A DNA stretch of 64,000 nucleotides from Edaphobacter dinghuensis (GTDB lineage Bacteria; Acidobacteriota; Terriglobia; Terriglobales; Acidobacteriaceae), in assembly GCF_014640335.1 (NCBI RefSeq), contig NZ_BMGT01000002.1, positions 744,001 to 808,000 on the forward strand. Reading direction: 5' to 3'. Positions 45,053 through 54,601 of this stretch are shown in pieces (position 1 is the first letter of the stretch; each line of letters opens with the position of its first letter). Both the position numbers and the translations under genes were made by a program. The notes under the pieces were generated by a model, which saw only the letters and a list, made by a program, of their open reading frames with translations, ran no database searches and was not told where the DNA came from.

Positions 45053-45811
45053 ATGCGCAAACCGTTGATTGCCGCTAACTGGAAGATGTACAAGACCCCT
45101 GCCGAAGCCACCGCGTTCATCGGTGCATTCCTTCCGCTCGTCGCCAACCAGCAGAAGACCGAGATCGTTCTCTGCCCCTCGATGACCTCGCTGGCAGTAT
45201 CGCTTGAGGCCACCAAAGGTACTCAAGTCCATATCGGAGCTCAGACAATGGATTGGCACGACAACGGAGCCTATACCGGCGAGACCTCACCGGTCATGCT
45301 CACCGCCATCGGCGTCACCCACGTCCTGATCGGCCACAGCGAACGTCGCCAGTACTTCAACGAGACCGACGAGACCGTCAATCTGAAGCTCAAGGCCGCC
45401 CTCGCCCATCAACTCACACCTATCGTCTGCGTAGGCGAGTTACAAGCAGAGCGCGAATCGGGTCGCACCAATGAGGTCCTCCAGCGACAACTCACCGTCG
45501 GACTCAAGGACATCGACGCCGCGACCGCCACCCCTCTGGTCATCGCCTACGAGCCAGTCTGGGCCATTGGCACTGGCCTCACCGCCACGCCCGAGATCGC
45601 AGACGAGGCGCACCGCTTCATTCGAGCTCAACTCGCAGAGATTCTCAGCCCCGCCATCGCCGCCAGCACTCGTATCCTTTATGGCGGCTCGGTCAAGCCT
45701 GATAATGCGGCCAGCCTTTGCTGCCTCGAAGACATCGATGGCGCCCTGGTCGGCGGGGCCAGCCTCGATCCCAACAGCTTCGCGCAGATCATCGCAAACG
45801 CTTCTGCATAG
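45053..45811 (+). CDS. tpiA: Triosephosphate isomerase
   Basis: Interconverts DHAP and glyceraldehyde-3-phosphate; it also links the DHAP made by the rhamnose pathway to glycolysis. It has 252 residues, normal length. K11 in AANWKMYK, the His in [11 protein letters not shown] and the Glu in [11 protein letters not shown] are the catalytic residues. The phosphate loop [11 protein letters not shown] and the closing [11 protein letters not shown] are intact. ATG 45053 is chosen over a TTG seven codons upstream. It is the third glycolytic gene after gapA and pgk. Confidence 0.96.
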   Translation: MRKPLIAANWKMYKTPAEATAFIGAFLPLVANQQKTEIVLCPSMTSLAVSLEATKGTQVHIGAQTMDWHDNGAYTGETSPVMLTAIGVTHVLIGHSERRQYFNETDETVNLKLKAALAHQLTPIVCVGELQAERESGRTNEVLQRQLTVGLKDIDAATATPLVIAYEPVWAIGTGLTATPEIADEAHRFIRAQLAEILSPAIAASTRILYGGSVKPDNAASLCCLEDIDGALVGGASLDPNSFAQIIANASA

Positions 45812-45829
45812 CAAAGCTGACTCGCAATA

Positions 45830-45869
45830 AAAGATGCCGCGCTGCCCCTATGGTCGACGCGGCATCTTT
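45830..45869. terminator. Bidirectional terminator between tpiA and lepB
   Basis: AAAGATGCCGCG (45830-45841) and CGCGGCATCTTT (45858-45869) are a perfect 12-bp inverted repeat around a 16-base loop. A-rich and T-rich ends suit termination of both convergent genes. Confidence 0.85.
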
Positions 45870-45890
45870 GCTTAAGCCAGACGACTGCGT

Positions 45891-46463
45891 TTAGCGCACC
45901 ACTCCCGCCTGATCCATCGGCCAGTACACAAACGCCGCCTTGCCATAGATCAAATCTCGATCCACCGGACCGAAGTCTCTGCTGTCGCTTGAGATCGAAC
46001 GGTGGTCCCCCATCACAAAATATTCATGCGGCGGCACCACCATCTCCGGCTCTGAGCGTTCATCTTCAAACCGCACAGGCACATACTTTTCGACCACGCG
46101 CTTGTGGTTTACGTAGACTTCGCCGTGGTCAATTCGCAAGTCGTCGCCCGGCAACGCGATAACGCGCTTGATGTAGCTCTTCGAATGGTCATGAGGATAG
46201 AGAAATACGACGACATCACCACGCCGGATGTCTTCCACCCGGTAGACCATCTTATTGATGAAGAGCCGGTCCTGATCTTTCAGCATGGGCAGCATACTGG
46301 TGCCCTCAACCCGCACCGGTTGATAGAGAAAGATGATGATGAACGCCGACACCGCGACAGAGATGACCAGATCTCGCACCCATGACCGCAGACTCCCTTT
46401 GCCGGATTGCTCGAAATGCCCTCTCTCTTCAATCTGTTCCGGCTTTTGCTCGTCGCTCTGCAC
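45891..46463 (-). CDS. lepB: Signal peptidase I
   Basis: Membrane-bound serine protease that removes Sec signal peptides outside the inner membrane. It has 190 residues with a single N-terminal membrane helix (VISVAVSAFIIIFLYQP), as in short Gram-positive-like forms. Catalytic Ser56 lies in VEGTSMLPML and Lys99 in SYIKRVIALPGD; the late motif GDHRSISSDSRDFGPV is present. The start is a GTG at 46463 with GAGGGAG upstream. Confidence 0.95.
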   Translation of the reverse strand: MQSDEQKPEQIEERGHFEQSGKGSLRSWVRDLVISVAVSAFIIIFLYQPVRVEGTSMLPMLKDQDRLFINKMVYRVEDIRRGDVVVFLYPHDHSKSYIKRVIALPGDDLRIDHGEVYVNHKRVVEKYVPVRFEDERSEPEMVVPPHEYFVMGDHRSISSDSRDFGPVDRDLIYGKAAFVYWPMDQAGVVR

Positions 46464-46692
46464 CTTATCTCTACTCCCTCAAATCATTTAGACGCAGCAA
46501 CCGACCCGCCGGCACCTGGTCAAAGCCTGCCACAGGACGGCCTACCTTGGCCTTCGGCAAGGCAAACAAACTGCCGGGTTTTGCATCCCATCTAGTTGAT
46601 CATAAAATGATTACGAGGCCGCCCAACAACCTTTCTGACGCATGAGAGGGCAATGGGACTAAAATTGGAAGTTAAGAAGCAGCGATACATTT

Positions 46693-47661
46693 ATGGCTAC
46701 CCTTACCATGCTCGAGCAGCCCCCCACACCAAAACCCGGAAATCGCGCTCCACTGGAATTTCACGATCTCACCACGGAGACTGTGAATGTAGCGTCTGAG
46801 GGCCTGGACACAAAATCCGCGCTCGAAATCGCACGCATCATCAACCATGAAGATGCCAAGATCGCCGCGGCCGTTAAGAAAGCTCTGCCGGAGATTGCCA
46901 TTGTCATCGATACCGTGGCTCGATCTCTGCGGGATGGTGGTCGACTCATCTATGTTGGAGCCGGTTCCAGCGGCCGCATCGCCTCCCTCGATGCCTCAGA
47001 GTGCCCACCAACCTACTCCACTTCTCCTTCGCAAGTCCAGTACATTATGGCTGGCGGACCCAAGGCACTTGCTTCGGCTTCCGATGTCAATGAGGATTCA
47101 CCCGAGATTGGCCAGCGCGACATTGCGCGACGACGGCCGACCCGCAAGGACATCGTCATCGGCGTCTCCGCCAGTGGCCGCACCCCCTATGTCGTCGGCG
47201 CAGTGGAGTACGCTCGTGCTCGCGGCGCTAAGACCGCAGCCGTCACATGCAACCTCAATACCCCGCTCAGCGACGTTGCAGACACCACCATCGTCGCCGA
47301 GGTAGGCCCTGAAGTCCTCTCTGGCAGCACTCGTATGAAATCGGCAAGCGCCCAGAAGATGATCCTCAACATGATCACCACAGGCGCCATGACTCGCCTC
47401 GGATACGTCTACGACAATCTCATGGTCAACGTGCACATGAAGAATGCGAAGCTGGTTGAGCGCGGTATTCGTGTGCTGATGAAGGTCTGCGAGATCGACC
47501 GGGATACCGCGATTCGCACCATCAAGTCTGCGGGCAAATCCATCCCCATCGCGGTCGTAATGCTCAAGGCGAACGTAGACAAGATGGAAGCTGTACGCCG
47601 GTTGACCAAGTCCGATGGCAATGTCAGGCTCGCCATCGACGATTCAAAGCTGGAACTGTAA
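46693..47661 (+). CDS. murQ: N-acetylmuramic acid 6-phosphate etherase
   Basis: Cleaves the D-lactyl ether of MurNAc-6-phosphate to GlcNAc-6-phosphate and D-lactate in cell-wall recycling. It is a 322-residue SIS-domain protein. It shows RLIYVGAGSSGRIASLDASECPPT (with the catalytic Glu; longer segment split here as RLIYVGAGSSGR and DASECPPT), VIGVSASGRTPYVVGAVEYA, EVLSGSTRMKSASAQKMILN and the C-terminal GNVRLAI. No muropeptide permease, MurNAc kinase or phosphotransferase gene is next to it. A perfect 15-bp hairpin follows at 47701-47740. Confidence 0.95.
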   Translation: MATLTMLEQPPTPKPGNRAPLEFHDLTTETVNVASEGLDTKSALEIARIINHEDAKIAAAVKKALPEIAIVIDTVARSLRDGGRLIYVGAGSSGRIASLDASECPPTYSTSPSQVQYIMAGGPKALASASDVNEDSPEIGQRDIARRRPTRKDIVIGVSASGRTPYVVGAVEYARARGAKTAAVTCNLNTPLSDVADTTIVAEVGPEVLSGSTRMKSASAQKMILNMITTGAMTRLGYVYDNLMVNVHMKNAKLVERGIRVLMKVCEIDRDTAIRTIKSAGKSIPIAVVMLKANVDKMEAVRRLTKSDGNVRLAIDDSKLEL

Positions 47662-47700
47662 GACCTTCGCTACTCTAATCGCCTTCTCCGCATAAAAACT

Positions 47701-47740
47701 ATCTCCAACCATCAAATGTATGAAATTGATGGTTGGAGAT
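47701..47740. terminator. Bidirectional terminator between murQ and the Tat TIM-barrel gene
   Basis: ATCTCCAACCATCAA (47701-47715) and TTGATGGTTGGAGAT (47726-47740) form a perfect 15-bp inverted repeat with a 10-base loop, between two convergent genes. Confidence 0.85.
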
Positions 47741-47769
47741 CTATCGAGACACTGTCAACGGTCTCGCTG

Positions 47770-48636
47770 CTATATATCGCATAGGTCCACAGCCTGTCGC
47801 AACGATGTGAATGGATCGCGTGTCGGCAAAAATTCGTGGGCGACATAGCCTTGGAACCCTGTGGCGAGAATTCCGCGCATCACTCCATCCCATTGCACCT
47901 CCTGCGTATCATCGAGCTCGTGCCGACCAGGAACACCACCAGTGTGGAAGTGGCCGATCCATTGAATGTTCTCCTGTATGGTTCGGATCAGATCGCCTTC
48001 CATAATCTGCATGTGATAGATGTCGTACAACAGCTTTACGTGAGGCGAATTGACCTGCTGCATCACATTCGCGCCCCACGCGGTATGGTCACACATGTAA
48101 TCCTTGTGATTCACCTTGCTGTTGAGCAGTTCCACGCAGATAGTGACATTATTGTCTTCCGCAATTTTCTTCAGCCGATTCAGCCCAATCACCGTATTCT
48201 TAGCGCCTTCCTCATCCGACATACCCTTGCGGTTGCCGGAGAAGGTAATGACGTTCGGCACGCCTGCCTTCGCGGCCAAAGGAATATTCTGGCGAAAGGC
48301 CGCTTCTATCTTGTCGTGGTTCTCGATTCGATTGAGGCCATTCGGAATGTCACCACCACCCGCATACCCCATGCTGCAGATAAGACCATAGCGCCGAGGG
48401 ATCTCATACTCATCTGGATTGAGCAGATCGATCGCCTTCAATCCAATATGTGCAGCATAAGCGCAGAGGTCTTCGAGCGGAGTTTTCTGATAGCACCACC
48501 GGCAGACCGATTGATGGATACGCCCTTTTCGCTGAATAGGGGCATCGCCCTGTGAAAGGGCAGTTTGCGAAGCATATGCAGCTACAGTTCCTGCAACGGT
48601 ACCTTGAATCAAGCGGCGACGAGAGAGTGTGGGCAT
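47770..48636 (-). CDS. Tat-exported hydroxypyruvate-isomerase-like TIM-barrel protein
   Basis: A 288-residue xylose-isomerase-like TIM barrel of the Hyi/AP-endonuclease-2 superfamily. A twin-arginine signal (SRRRLIQGTVAGTVAAYA, cleavage after about residue 29) sends it out folded, which is unusual for a sugar isomerase. Metal ligands of the fold are seen in TICVELLNSKVNH (Glu), VKLLYDIYHMQIMEGDL (Asp/His), IGHFHTGGVPGRHELDD (His) and YVAHEFLP (Glu). It probably isomerises or epimerises a sugar or keto-acid in the periplasm. It is last in a minus-strand series with a second barrel protein and an oxidoreductase. Confidence 0.85.
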   Translation of the reverse strand: MPTLSRRRLIQGTVAGTVAAYASQTALSQGDAPIQRKGRIHQSVCRWCYQKTPLEDLCAYAAHIGLKAIDLLNPDEYEIPRRYGLICSMGYAGGGDIPNGLNRIENHDKIEAAFRQNIPLAAKAGVPNVITFSGNRKGMSDEEGAKNTVIGLNRLKKIAEDNNVTICVELLNSKVNHKDYMCDHTAWGANVMQQVNSPHVKLLYDIYHMQIMEGDLIRTIQENIQWIGHFHTGGVPGRHELDDTQEVQWDGVMRGILATGFQGYVAHEFLPTRDPFTSLRQAVDLCDI

Positions 48637-48678
48637 AGATAATCCAATAAATAAATGTAGAAAATATCAGCGAAGGGG

Positions 48679-49638
48679 TTATGCCCACCACGGAGCGGTC
48701 GGCTTTTCTTTCAGCACGATCTCGTCGAGAAAGCGCGCAGCTTTTGTGAGTCCTTCTTCTGATGAAAGAAGGCTGTCTTCGTGTTCAATCGAGAGCACGT
48801 TATCGTATCCGCACATTCTGAGCGTCGAGACAAACTCCTTCCACCACTCTGCTCCATGGCCAAAGCCGCAGGTGCGGAAGATCCATCCGCGGTTCAACTC
48901 GTCCGTATAAGGCTTGGTATCGAGAACGCCGGTCTTTGGCAGATTCGTCGGATACATCTGCGTGTCTTTGGCATGGACGTGAAAGATCGCATCGCCAAGA
49001 ACACGGATTGCCGCAATAGGATCGATCGACTGCCAGAACATATGGCTGGGGTCATAGTTGCACCCGATCGAAGGCCCTGCAATCGAGCGCAGTCGCAACA
49101 TCGTCTCTGGGCTATAGACGACAAACCCCGGATGCATCTCAATTGCGATCTTCACGCCATGCTGTTCGGCAAACGCCGCATGCTTGACCCAGTATGGCTC
49201 CACAACTTCCTTCCATTGCCAATCAAGAACCTGGAGATACTCCGGTGGCCACGGGCATGTAACCCAATTGGGCGCCTTGGCCTCAGGGGAGTCTCCCGGG
49301 CATCCGGAAAAATCGACCACCGTCGAGACGCCAAGCTTTTCAGCTAAAAGAATCGTCTTCCGGCTAACCTCCTGCGCTTGTTTCGCCAGAGCCTCATCCG
49401 GATGCAGCGCATTTCCGTGGCAACTCAACGCGCTGATACTGAATCCGTTGTCCTTGAGCTTCTGCTGAAACTCCTTGAGCGCCGAAGCATCTTCCAGCAT
49501 TGAGAGCTTGCAGTGAGCATCGCCCGGATAGTTCCCTGTTCCCAACTCAACGGTGCTAATGCCGAGAGACTTCAATTTGCCGAGAACCGTCTCGAGCGGG
49601 AGTTGAGCCAATAGCGGCGTGAAGACTCCAAGTTTCAT
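48679..49638 (-). CDS. Sugar phosphate isomerase/epimerase (TIM barrel)
   Basis: A 319-residue cytoplasmic AP_endonuc_2/xylose-isomerase-like barrel. Start ATG 49638 (MKLGVFTPLLAQLPLE) is set by AGGAG seven bases upstream; the open frame before it is not family-like. Metal-site segments are ALSCHGNALHP, VKIAIEMHPGFVVYS (Glu), IGCNYDPSHMFWQ (Asp/His), IFHVHAKDT (His) and LSIEHEDSLL (Glu). Such proteins commonly work with Gfo/Idh/MocA dehydrogenases on inositols or keto-sugars, and one is encoded next upstream. Confidence 0.9.
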   Translation of the reverse strand: MKLGVFTPLLAQLPLETVLGKLKSLGISTVELGTGNYPGDAHCKLSMLEDASALKEFQQKLKDNGFSISALSCHGNALHPDEALAKQAQEVSRKTILLAEKLGVSTVVDFSGCPGDSPEAKAPNWVTCPWPPEYLQVLDWQWKEVVEPYWVKHAAFAEQHGVKIAIEMHPGFVVYSPETMLRLRSIAGPSIGCNYDPSHMFWQSIDPIAAIRVLGDAIFHVHAKDTQMYPTNLPKTGVLDTKPYTDELNRGWIFRTCGFGHGAEWWKEFVSTLRMCGYDNVLSIEHEDSLLSSEEGLTKAARFLDEIVLKEKPTAPWWA

Positions 49639-49700
49639 CCTGTTGCTCCTGAGTGATGCAGATAAAGTTCGCCAAACCAGTTTATTAGCCCGGCTTCCAA

Positions 49701-50876
49701 CTATTTTTCTTGAGCAGCCGTGTAATGGACTTTCTGCCATACTCCGCCAGCCGCATGGCTTTTGAGCATCGCATCAACAACACACGCCGATCTGTACCCA
49801 TCTTCAAACGTCGGCAACATCTCCGGCTTTGCCGACGGAACTCCACCTTCGCGAATCCAGTGGTAAGCATCGCGAATGAGGTTGCAGAATGCGTCCGCCC
49901 ACGATTCCTGATGCCCACCAGGCAGATGAACGTAGCGACGAACCTCTGGAGAGACAAGCGAAGGATCTTTCGCCATCATCTCATTCGGACGATCATGCCG
50001 CCCAATCCAAAGCTCGTTCTGCTCTTCCTGCCGCCACTTCAATGACAGCTTTCGTCCGTTCACTTCAAGTTGCAGATCATTTTTATGCCCCGGCAGCACC
50101 TGACCAACCGAAAAAGTACCCTTGGCTCCATTGCTGAACCGAAGCAGTACGCTGGCCAAATCTTCGCTCTGTACATTGACGGGCGTACGCTCGGCGGATT
50201 GATTCACCGAGAACGCCTCAGCAGATGCTCCCGCGGAGAAGCGCACCGGAACCACGGTCGTCAGATCGGCCAGAACTGAATCGATCTTGACACCGGACAT
50301 ATGCTCAGCGAGATCGCACCAATGCGAACCAATATCTCCAAGCGCCGAGCTTGCTCCACCCTTCGACGGATCGGATCTCCAGGAGTAGACATTCGGATCG
50401 GTCATCCAGTCCTGAAGATAATACCCATGGACAAAGCTGACACCACCCGACTCGCCGCTAGCAACCATGGAGCGCGCCTGCTGAACAAGAGGGTTTCCTC
50501 GATAGTTGAAGGTGATCACATGCGCCACTCCGGCTGCGAAAGCCGCATCACGCAGTCTGCGCGCTTCGTCGACATTCAGCGCCAGCGGCTTGTCCGAGAT
50601 GACGTGCTTGCCCGCCTCCAATGCCGCCATGGTCACAGGAAAATGCAGGTGATTGGGCGTCGTGTTGTGGACAACAGCGATATCCTTATCCGCAATCAAC
50701 GCCTTGTAGTCGCCATAAGCCCGATCAACTTTATATTCCTGGGCCTTACGTTTTGCCGACTGTTCGCTCGATCCGGCAATCGCAACCACCTCGACATCAC
50801 CCAGCCTTCTCACTGCATCGATATGGTGCGCCGCAATAAATCCCGGCCCAACCAAACCCATTCCAAGCGTTCTCAT
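49701..50876 (-). CDS. Gfo/Idh/MocA-family oxidoreductase
   Basis: A 391-residue NAD(P)-dependent sugar or polyol oxidoreductase. The N-terminal Rossmann fold has GMGLVGPGFIAAHHIDAVRR and the family motif AGKHVISDKPLALNVDEARR (with EKP replaced by DKP). The Lys of that motif and a later GDIGSHWCDLAEHMSG (Asp/His pair) are the catalytic residues of the family. ATG 50876 follows GGGGGAG. It lies with a ThuA protein upstream and an isomerase downstream, a combination known from 3-keto-sugar metabolism (ThuA/ThuB of rhizobia). Confidence 0.9.
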   Translation of the reverse strand: MRTLGMGLVGPGFIAAHHIDAVRRLGDVEVVAIAGSSEQSAKRKAQEYKVDRAYGDYKALIADKDIAVVHNTTPNHLHFPVTMAALEAGKHVISDKPLALNVDEARRLRDAAFAAGVAHVITFNYRGNPLVQQARSMVASGESGGVSFVHGYYLQDWMTDPNVYSWRSDPSKGGASSALGDIGSHWCDLAEHMSGVKIDSVLADLTTVVPVRFSAGASAEAFSVNQSAERTPVNVQSEDLASVLLRFSNGAKGTFSVGQVLPGHKNDLQLEVNGRKLSLKWRQEEQNELWIGRHDRPNEMMAKDPSLVSPEVRRYVHLPGGHQESWADAFCNLIRDAYHWIREGGVPSAKPEMLPTFEDGYRSACVVDAMLKSHAAGGVWQKVHYTAAQEK

Positions 50877-50962
50877 AGCACTCCCCCACACTTGAGCATA
50901 ACTAAATAGCAGCAGTACTCAGGCGCGCGTTACCCTTCTAAAAATAGATTCATCCTGCTGCG

Positions 50963-51844
50963 CTAGTGTTGAGGCGCCGGACGCGGATGAGAAGTCGTGC
51001 TGCCTTCCGTCATGCCCAATGCCCACTTGATTGCTTCAAAGTACATCTTCTGAATATCAGGATCGTTCCAGGACTCTTCCGTATGTCCAAGCGTCGAATA
51101 GAAGACCCTTCCCTTACCGTACATCTTCGACCAGGCGACAGGAAAATCATGATCGGCCCTGTGAATGCGAGGATTGTTTGAGTAATCGAGCTTCGAAGGA
51201 TCGAGGCTAAGAAGAACGTTTACCTTATCTCGCGACCAATCCTTCGGCTGATAAATCTCGTCGTACTTCACGAACGCATGCGGAAAGTGGCGCACCGCAG
51301 GGAAAGAGGGATCCTCGTTGATGATGGGCGCGTTGAATGTCATCCACGGATGCTGGTCAAACCAGCCGCCAATCATCTCTCCGTACTCAGGCCAGGTATA
51401 GTTCGTGTCCAGCGCTGCGTGGATTCCGACGAAGCCCTTTCCATCTTCCTTAATAAAGGACATCATGTCCTGCTTCTGACTAGGATCCAGATCCAGCTCG
51501 CCCGTGGTGCTGGCAAAGATCAAAACGTCGAAGTAGTTAAGGTTCTTCGCATTTCTGCCGAGGTCTTTCTTGGTAATCAGCTCCGTGTCCGTTCGCATCG
51601 TGGTGTCCCACAAGCCACTATCGTGCCCCATCTTGTAGATGGCTGCCATCGCATCGGAGACAGAATCGTGCTCGAACCCTTTGGTTTGGCCAATTACCAG
51701 AACATGCTTCAGGTGAATCTGCTTTGCGTGGGGAGGAGGAGGCGTCGAATTTGACGCGGTCTGAGCATTTGCCGAAACCAGAAAAACCGAACAAACAACT
51801 AATAGAGAGGTGGAGAGCGATACAAGCTTCCAGGGACGGCGCAC
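50963..51844 (-). CDS. Exported ThuA-domain protein
   Basis: A 293-residue ThuA-like protein (glutamine-amidotransferase-like fold). GTG 51844 is chosen because AAGGAG lies five bases upstream; it gives a clean Sec signal (LVSLSTSLLVVCSVFLVSANA). Family segments are VLVIGQTKGFEHDSVSDAM, YFDVLIFASTTGELDLD, GKGFVGIHAALDTNYTWPEY, DFPVAWSKMYGKGRVFYSTLGH and a C-terminal MYFEAIKWALG. ThuA proteins take part in oxidised (3-keto) disaccharide metabolism; the exact reaction is not established. It is upstream of the oxidoreductase gene. Confidence 0.88.
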   Translation of the reverse strand: MRRPWKLVSLSTSLLVVCSVFLVSANAQTASNSTPPPPHAKQIHLKHVLVIGQTKGFEHDSVSDAMAAIYKMGHDSGLWDTTMRTDTELITKKDLGRNAKNLNYFDVLIFASTTGELDLDPSQKQDMMSFIKEDGKGFVGIHAALDTNYTWPEYGEMIGGWFDQHPWMTFNAPIINEDPSFPAVRHFPHAFVKYDEIYQPKDWSRDKVNVLLSLDPSKLDYSNNPRIHRADHDFPVAWSKMYGKGRVFYSTLGHTEESWNDPDIQKMYFEAIKWALGMTEGSTTSHPRPAPQH

Positions 51845-52053
51845 ATGATCTCCTTGAGTAGCAGAAATACCTTCAACCGAATATGCTCGGCAGCTCATTC
51901 AGACATGGCATCCAACGAAACTCTGGATCATTTGCCTCCGCTGCGACTTATTTACATGTCTCTGCCGCGCTTAGATGCCTGCCACAAACACCCTATGGAA
52001 TAAGCCAGGATGTGTCAATCTGCCTCACTTACTGCGGCGAAATAGCGCATAGA

Positions 52054-52833
52054 TTATCTGCTTGTCGTCTGCGGTGCATCGTTGAATTTCTCCATATGTG
52101 CCTTTGCCAGGTCAGGTTGTTTCAACTTCCAATAAAGTTTAGCCAACAGAAAATGGATCTGAGCATCGCTGGTGCCGAGCACTGGCAGCTTCAGGGCCAG
52201 CTCTCCTTCCTGCGCAGCATCTTTGAAATCTCCCTCCTGGTCCAGTCCCTTTGCCAGCTCGTAGTGCGCATCGCGAGACTCGGGATCTCGCTCGACGGCC
52301 GCTCGATATTTTTCCATCCCATCTTTGACCTTGCCGATTGAAAACAGGAACCGCCCATACGCAACCAGAATCGACGCACTCTGCGGCGACTTCTCCGGCG
52401 AAAGATTCTCCGCCTGCTGGTAAAGGTCTAACGCCTGCGTCGCATCTCCCAGTGCTTCGTGCGTCATCGCAAGATAGAACACGGGCAGCGGATTTTTAGG
52501 AGAGAGCGACTGCGCTTCCTGAAGCGGTGAGATCGCTACCTTGAAGTCGTTCTCCACGTAATAAACCACCCCAAGAAAAAATTGCGCGTCTTCCGAGGAT
52601 GGATCAACCGTAACGGCAGTGATCAAACAGCTCTTGGCAACATCCGGACGATGCGCAAACATAGCCAGCCGCGCCTTCAGAACCAGGGCCGGAACCATGT
52701 CTGGCCTCTCATGCAGGGCCGCATCGACTTCGCTCACGGCGTCGGAAAATTTCCGCTGCACAAAATCCTGTTGCGCCTTCTCGTAATGCTGCATTGGCCC
52801 GATTGCGAGTTGGAGTGCAAGAAGCCAAATCAT
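52054..52833 (-). CDS. TPR-repeat protein coupled to the ASPIC/UnbV gene
   Basis: A 259-residue exported or anchored TPR protein. A short hydrophobic N-terminus (MIWLLALQLAIGPM) precedes about six 34-residue TPR units, for example AVSEVDAALHERPDMVPALV, EDAQFFLGVVYYVENDFKVA, NPLPVFYLAMTHEALGDATQ and SRDAHYELAKGLDQEGDFKD. Its start overlaps the stop of the ASPIC/UnbV gene by four bases, so the two products are made together and probably interact. Confidence 0.88.
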   Translation of the reverse strand: MIWLLALQLAIGPMQHYEKAQQDFVQRKFSDAVSEVDAALHERPDMVPALVLKARLAMFAHRPDVAKSCLITAVTVDPSSEDAQFFLGVVYYVENDFKVAISPLQEAQSLSPKNPLPVFYLAMTHEALGDATQALDLYQQAENLSPEKSPQSASILVAYGRFLFSIGKVKDGMEKYRAAVERDPESRDAHYELAKGLDQEGDFKDAAQEGELALKLPVLGTSDAQIHFLLAKLYWKLKQPDLAKAHMEKFNDAPQTTSR

Positions 52834-54536
52834 AGAAGCTTGCCTCCGGGTGCCAGAGAATAGTACCTGCCCGCACGCACATGTTCGAAGCGGTCCGTGC
52901 GATTAATCGCCGCGGGCCACTGCACCTGAATCCAGTCGGCATACTCAGCCGGTCCCAGCCCCAGCACATCTCGCGGATCACACGAAGAAAGATAGCTTCC
53001 GCCGCCGCGTTTGAAGATGCCGCGCTCAACGCCATTGGCCGACCACGTAATCTTCGCGCCCACCGCAAGCCCAACAAGATTGAGACCAATCCAATGGTTC
53101 CCGTTGCGAACGATATTGTGCAGCACCAACGGAGCATCGCCATTGATGGCGACTACCACATCCACACGCCCATCATTATCTAAATCGCCCACCGCAAGCC
53201 CGCGAGCTGGATACGCTCCCTTGAAGGCCGGCCCTCCCGCATCACTGACGTTATCAAACCCGGTGCCGTTGTTATGAAAGAGCAAAAGCGGCTCCTTATA
53301 GTGCAAGGTCTTGTTGATCGACTCGATCAGATCATCTGGATACCCATTCGCCAAAATCAAATCGGGCCGTCCATCCAGATCGAAATCGGCAAAGCGACAG
53401 CCCCATCCCGCATCCATCATCGTCGCCATGCCGATCCCTGTCGCTCCAGCCACATCCTGAAAACTATTGTCACCAACATTGCGATACAGCGAATAGCGTT
53501 CGCGGCTGATGTTCGCGACAAAAAGGTCCTGCCGCCCATCTCCATCGTAGTCAATCGCATCCACGCCCATGCCCGAACGCGCCGCGCCATCCGCGCTATA
53601 CGCTACTCCGGCCTGAAAACCAATCTCTTCAAACTTGCCGCCGCCCTTGTTCAAATACAGAAAGTTGCGAACCGAATCGTTAGCAACAAAGAGGTCCAAC
53701 AGGCCGTCGTTGTTGATATCTGTCGCGACCACCCCAAAGCCCTTCCCGAAAATTTTCCCAATGCCGGAAGAGGCACTCACATCCGTAAAGGTCCCGTTGC
53801 CATTGTTCTTATAAAGACGGCTTGGCCATGGATCGTAGCTCCTGGGATAGCAATAATGCCGAATTCCGCCCGTGCTGCAATCACGCTCCTGCGACTTGTT
53901 GTACTTCACGAAGTGGCAGACAAACAGATCGAGCAGACCATTGTTGTCCGAATCGAACCACACAGCGCTGGTGAACAGGCCGGGCTCATCCAGGCCCGCA
54001 GCCTTGGTCACATCCGTAAACGTCCCATCGTGATTGTTGTGATACAGAATGAGCCGCCCATACGTCGTCACCAGAAGATCGGTCCATCCATCGCCGTCAT
54101 AATCGGCGGCAGCAACGCCGATGCCAAAATCTCTTCCCGCCACACCCGCCTTCTCCGTCACATCGGTAAAGGTGCCGTCCCGATTGTTGCGATACAAAGC
54201 ATTGCGCAACGGCTTCGCGGGCTGAAAGAAATCACACGGGCCGCTGTTCACAAAATACAGATCCATCCAACCGTCATTGTCATAGTCGAAGATGGCCACG
54301 CCCGGCCCCATCGACTCGGGCAAGTAGCGCATGGTCGAAATAGCATTGTCATGCTTCCATGTGATTCCCGTCTTCTGCGCTGTCCATGTTTCGAAGTATT
54401 GCTCAGGCAACTTCCCCGAACCGATACCGGAATCTCCAGAGCTGCGCAATACCGGCAACGCCTGGCCGTTCAAAGTTCCTGCGCTCAAAGCCGCCAGGCC
54501 TGTTACAAATTCACGCCTCGTAATTCCCAACGTCAC
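52830..54536 (-). CDS. ASPIC/UnbV (CRTAC1-like) FG-GAP repeat protein, Tat substrate
   Basis: A surface or periplasmic beta-propeller protein of about 568 residues. Many VCBS/FG-GAP blades are seen, each with a calcium-like Asp motif (FDYDNDGWMDLYFVN, ADYDGDGWTDLLVT, DSDNNGLLDLFV, DINNDGLLDLFVAN, IDYDGDGRQDLFVAN, DFDLDGRPDLILANG, DLDNDGRVDVVV). The C-terminal ASPIC/UnbV domain has NHWIGLNLVG and SYLSSCDPRDVLGLG. I place the start at GTG 54536 because ITRREFVTGLAALSAG then forms a Tat signal; the open frame up to 54689 runs through an interspersed repeat. TTG 54530 is another option. Confidence 0.82.
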   Translation of the reverse strand: MTLGITRREFVTGLAALSAGTLNGQALPVLRSSGDSGIGSGKLPEQYFETWTAQKTGITWKHDNAISTMRYLPESMGPGVAIFDYDNDGWMDLYFVNSGPCDFFQPAKPLRNALYRNNRDGTFTDVTEKAGVAGRDFGIGVAAADYDGDGWTDLLVTTYGRLILYHNNHDGTFTDVTKAAGLDEPGLFTSAVWFDSDNNGLLDLFVCHFVKYNKSQERDCSTGGIRHYCYPRSYDPWPSRLYKNNGNGTFTDVSASSGIGKIFGKGFGVVATDINNDGLLDLFVANDSVRNFLYLNKGGGKFEEIGFQAGVAYSADGAARSGMGVDAIDYDGDGRQDLFVANISRERYSLYRNVGDNSFQDVAGATGIGMATMMDAGWGCRFADFDLDGRPDLILANGYPDDLIESINKTLHYKEPLLLFHNNGTGFDNVSDAGGPAFKGAYPARGLAVGDLDNDGRVDVVVAINGDAPLVLHNIVRNGNHWIGLNLVGLAVGAKITWSANGVERGIFKRGGGSYLSSCDPRDVLGLGPAEYADWIQVQWPAAINRTDRFEHVRAGRYYSLAPGGKLL

Positions 54537-54601
54537 ACTTCCCCCAAATACAACCGCGACACCGAAGACATCCTTTGTTGATTCCTTTTGCTTGTCCTTT
54601 T

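Noticed and set aside
53274..54581. 435-residue plus-strand frame opposite the ASPIC/UnbV gene
   Set aside because: It mirrors the repeating Asp-rich blades of the real gene and has no family features.
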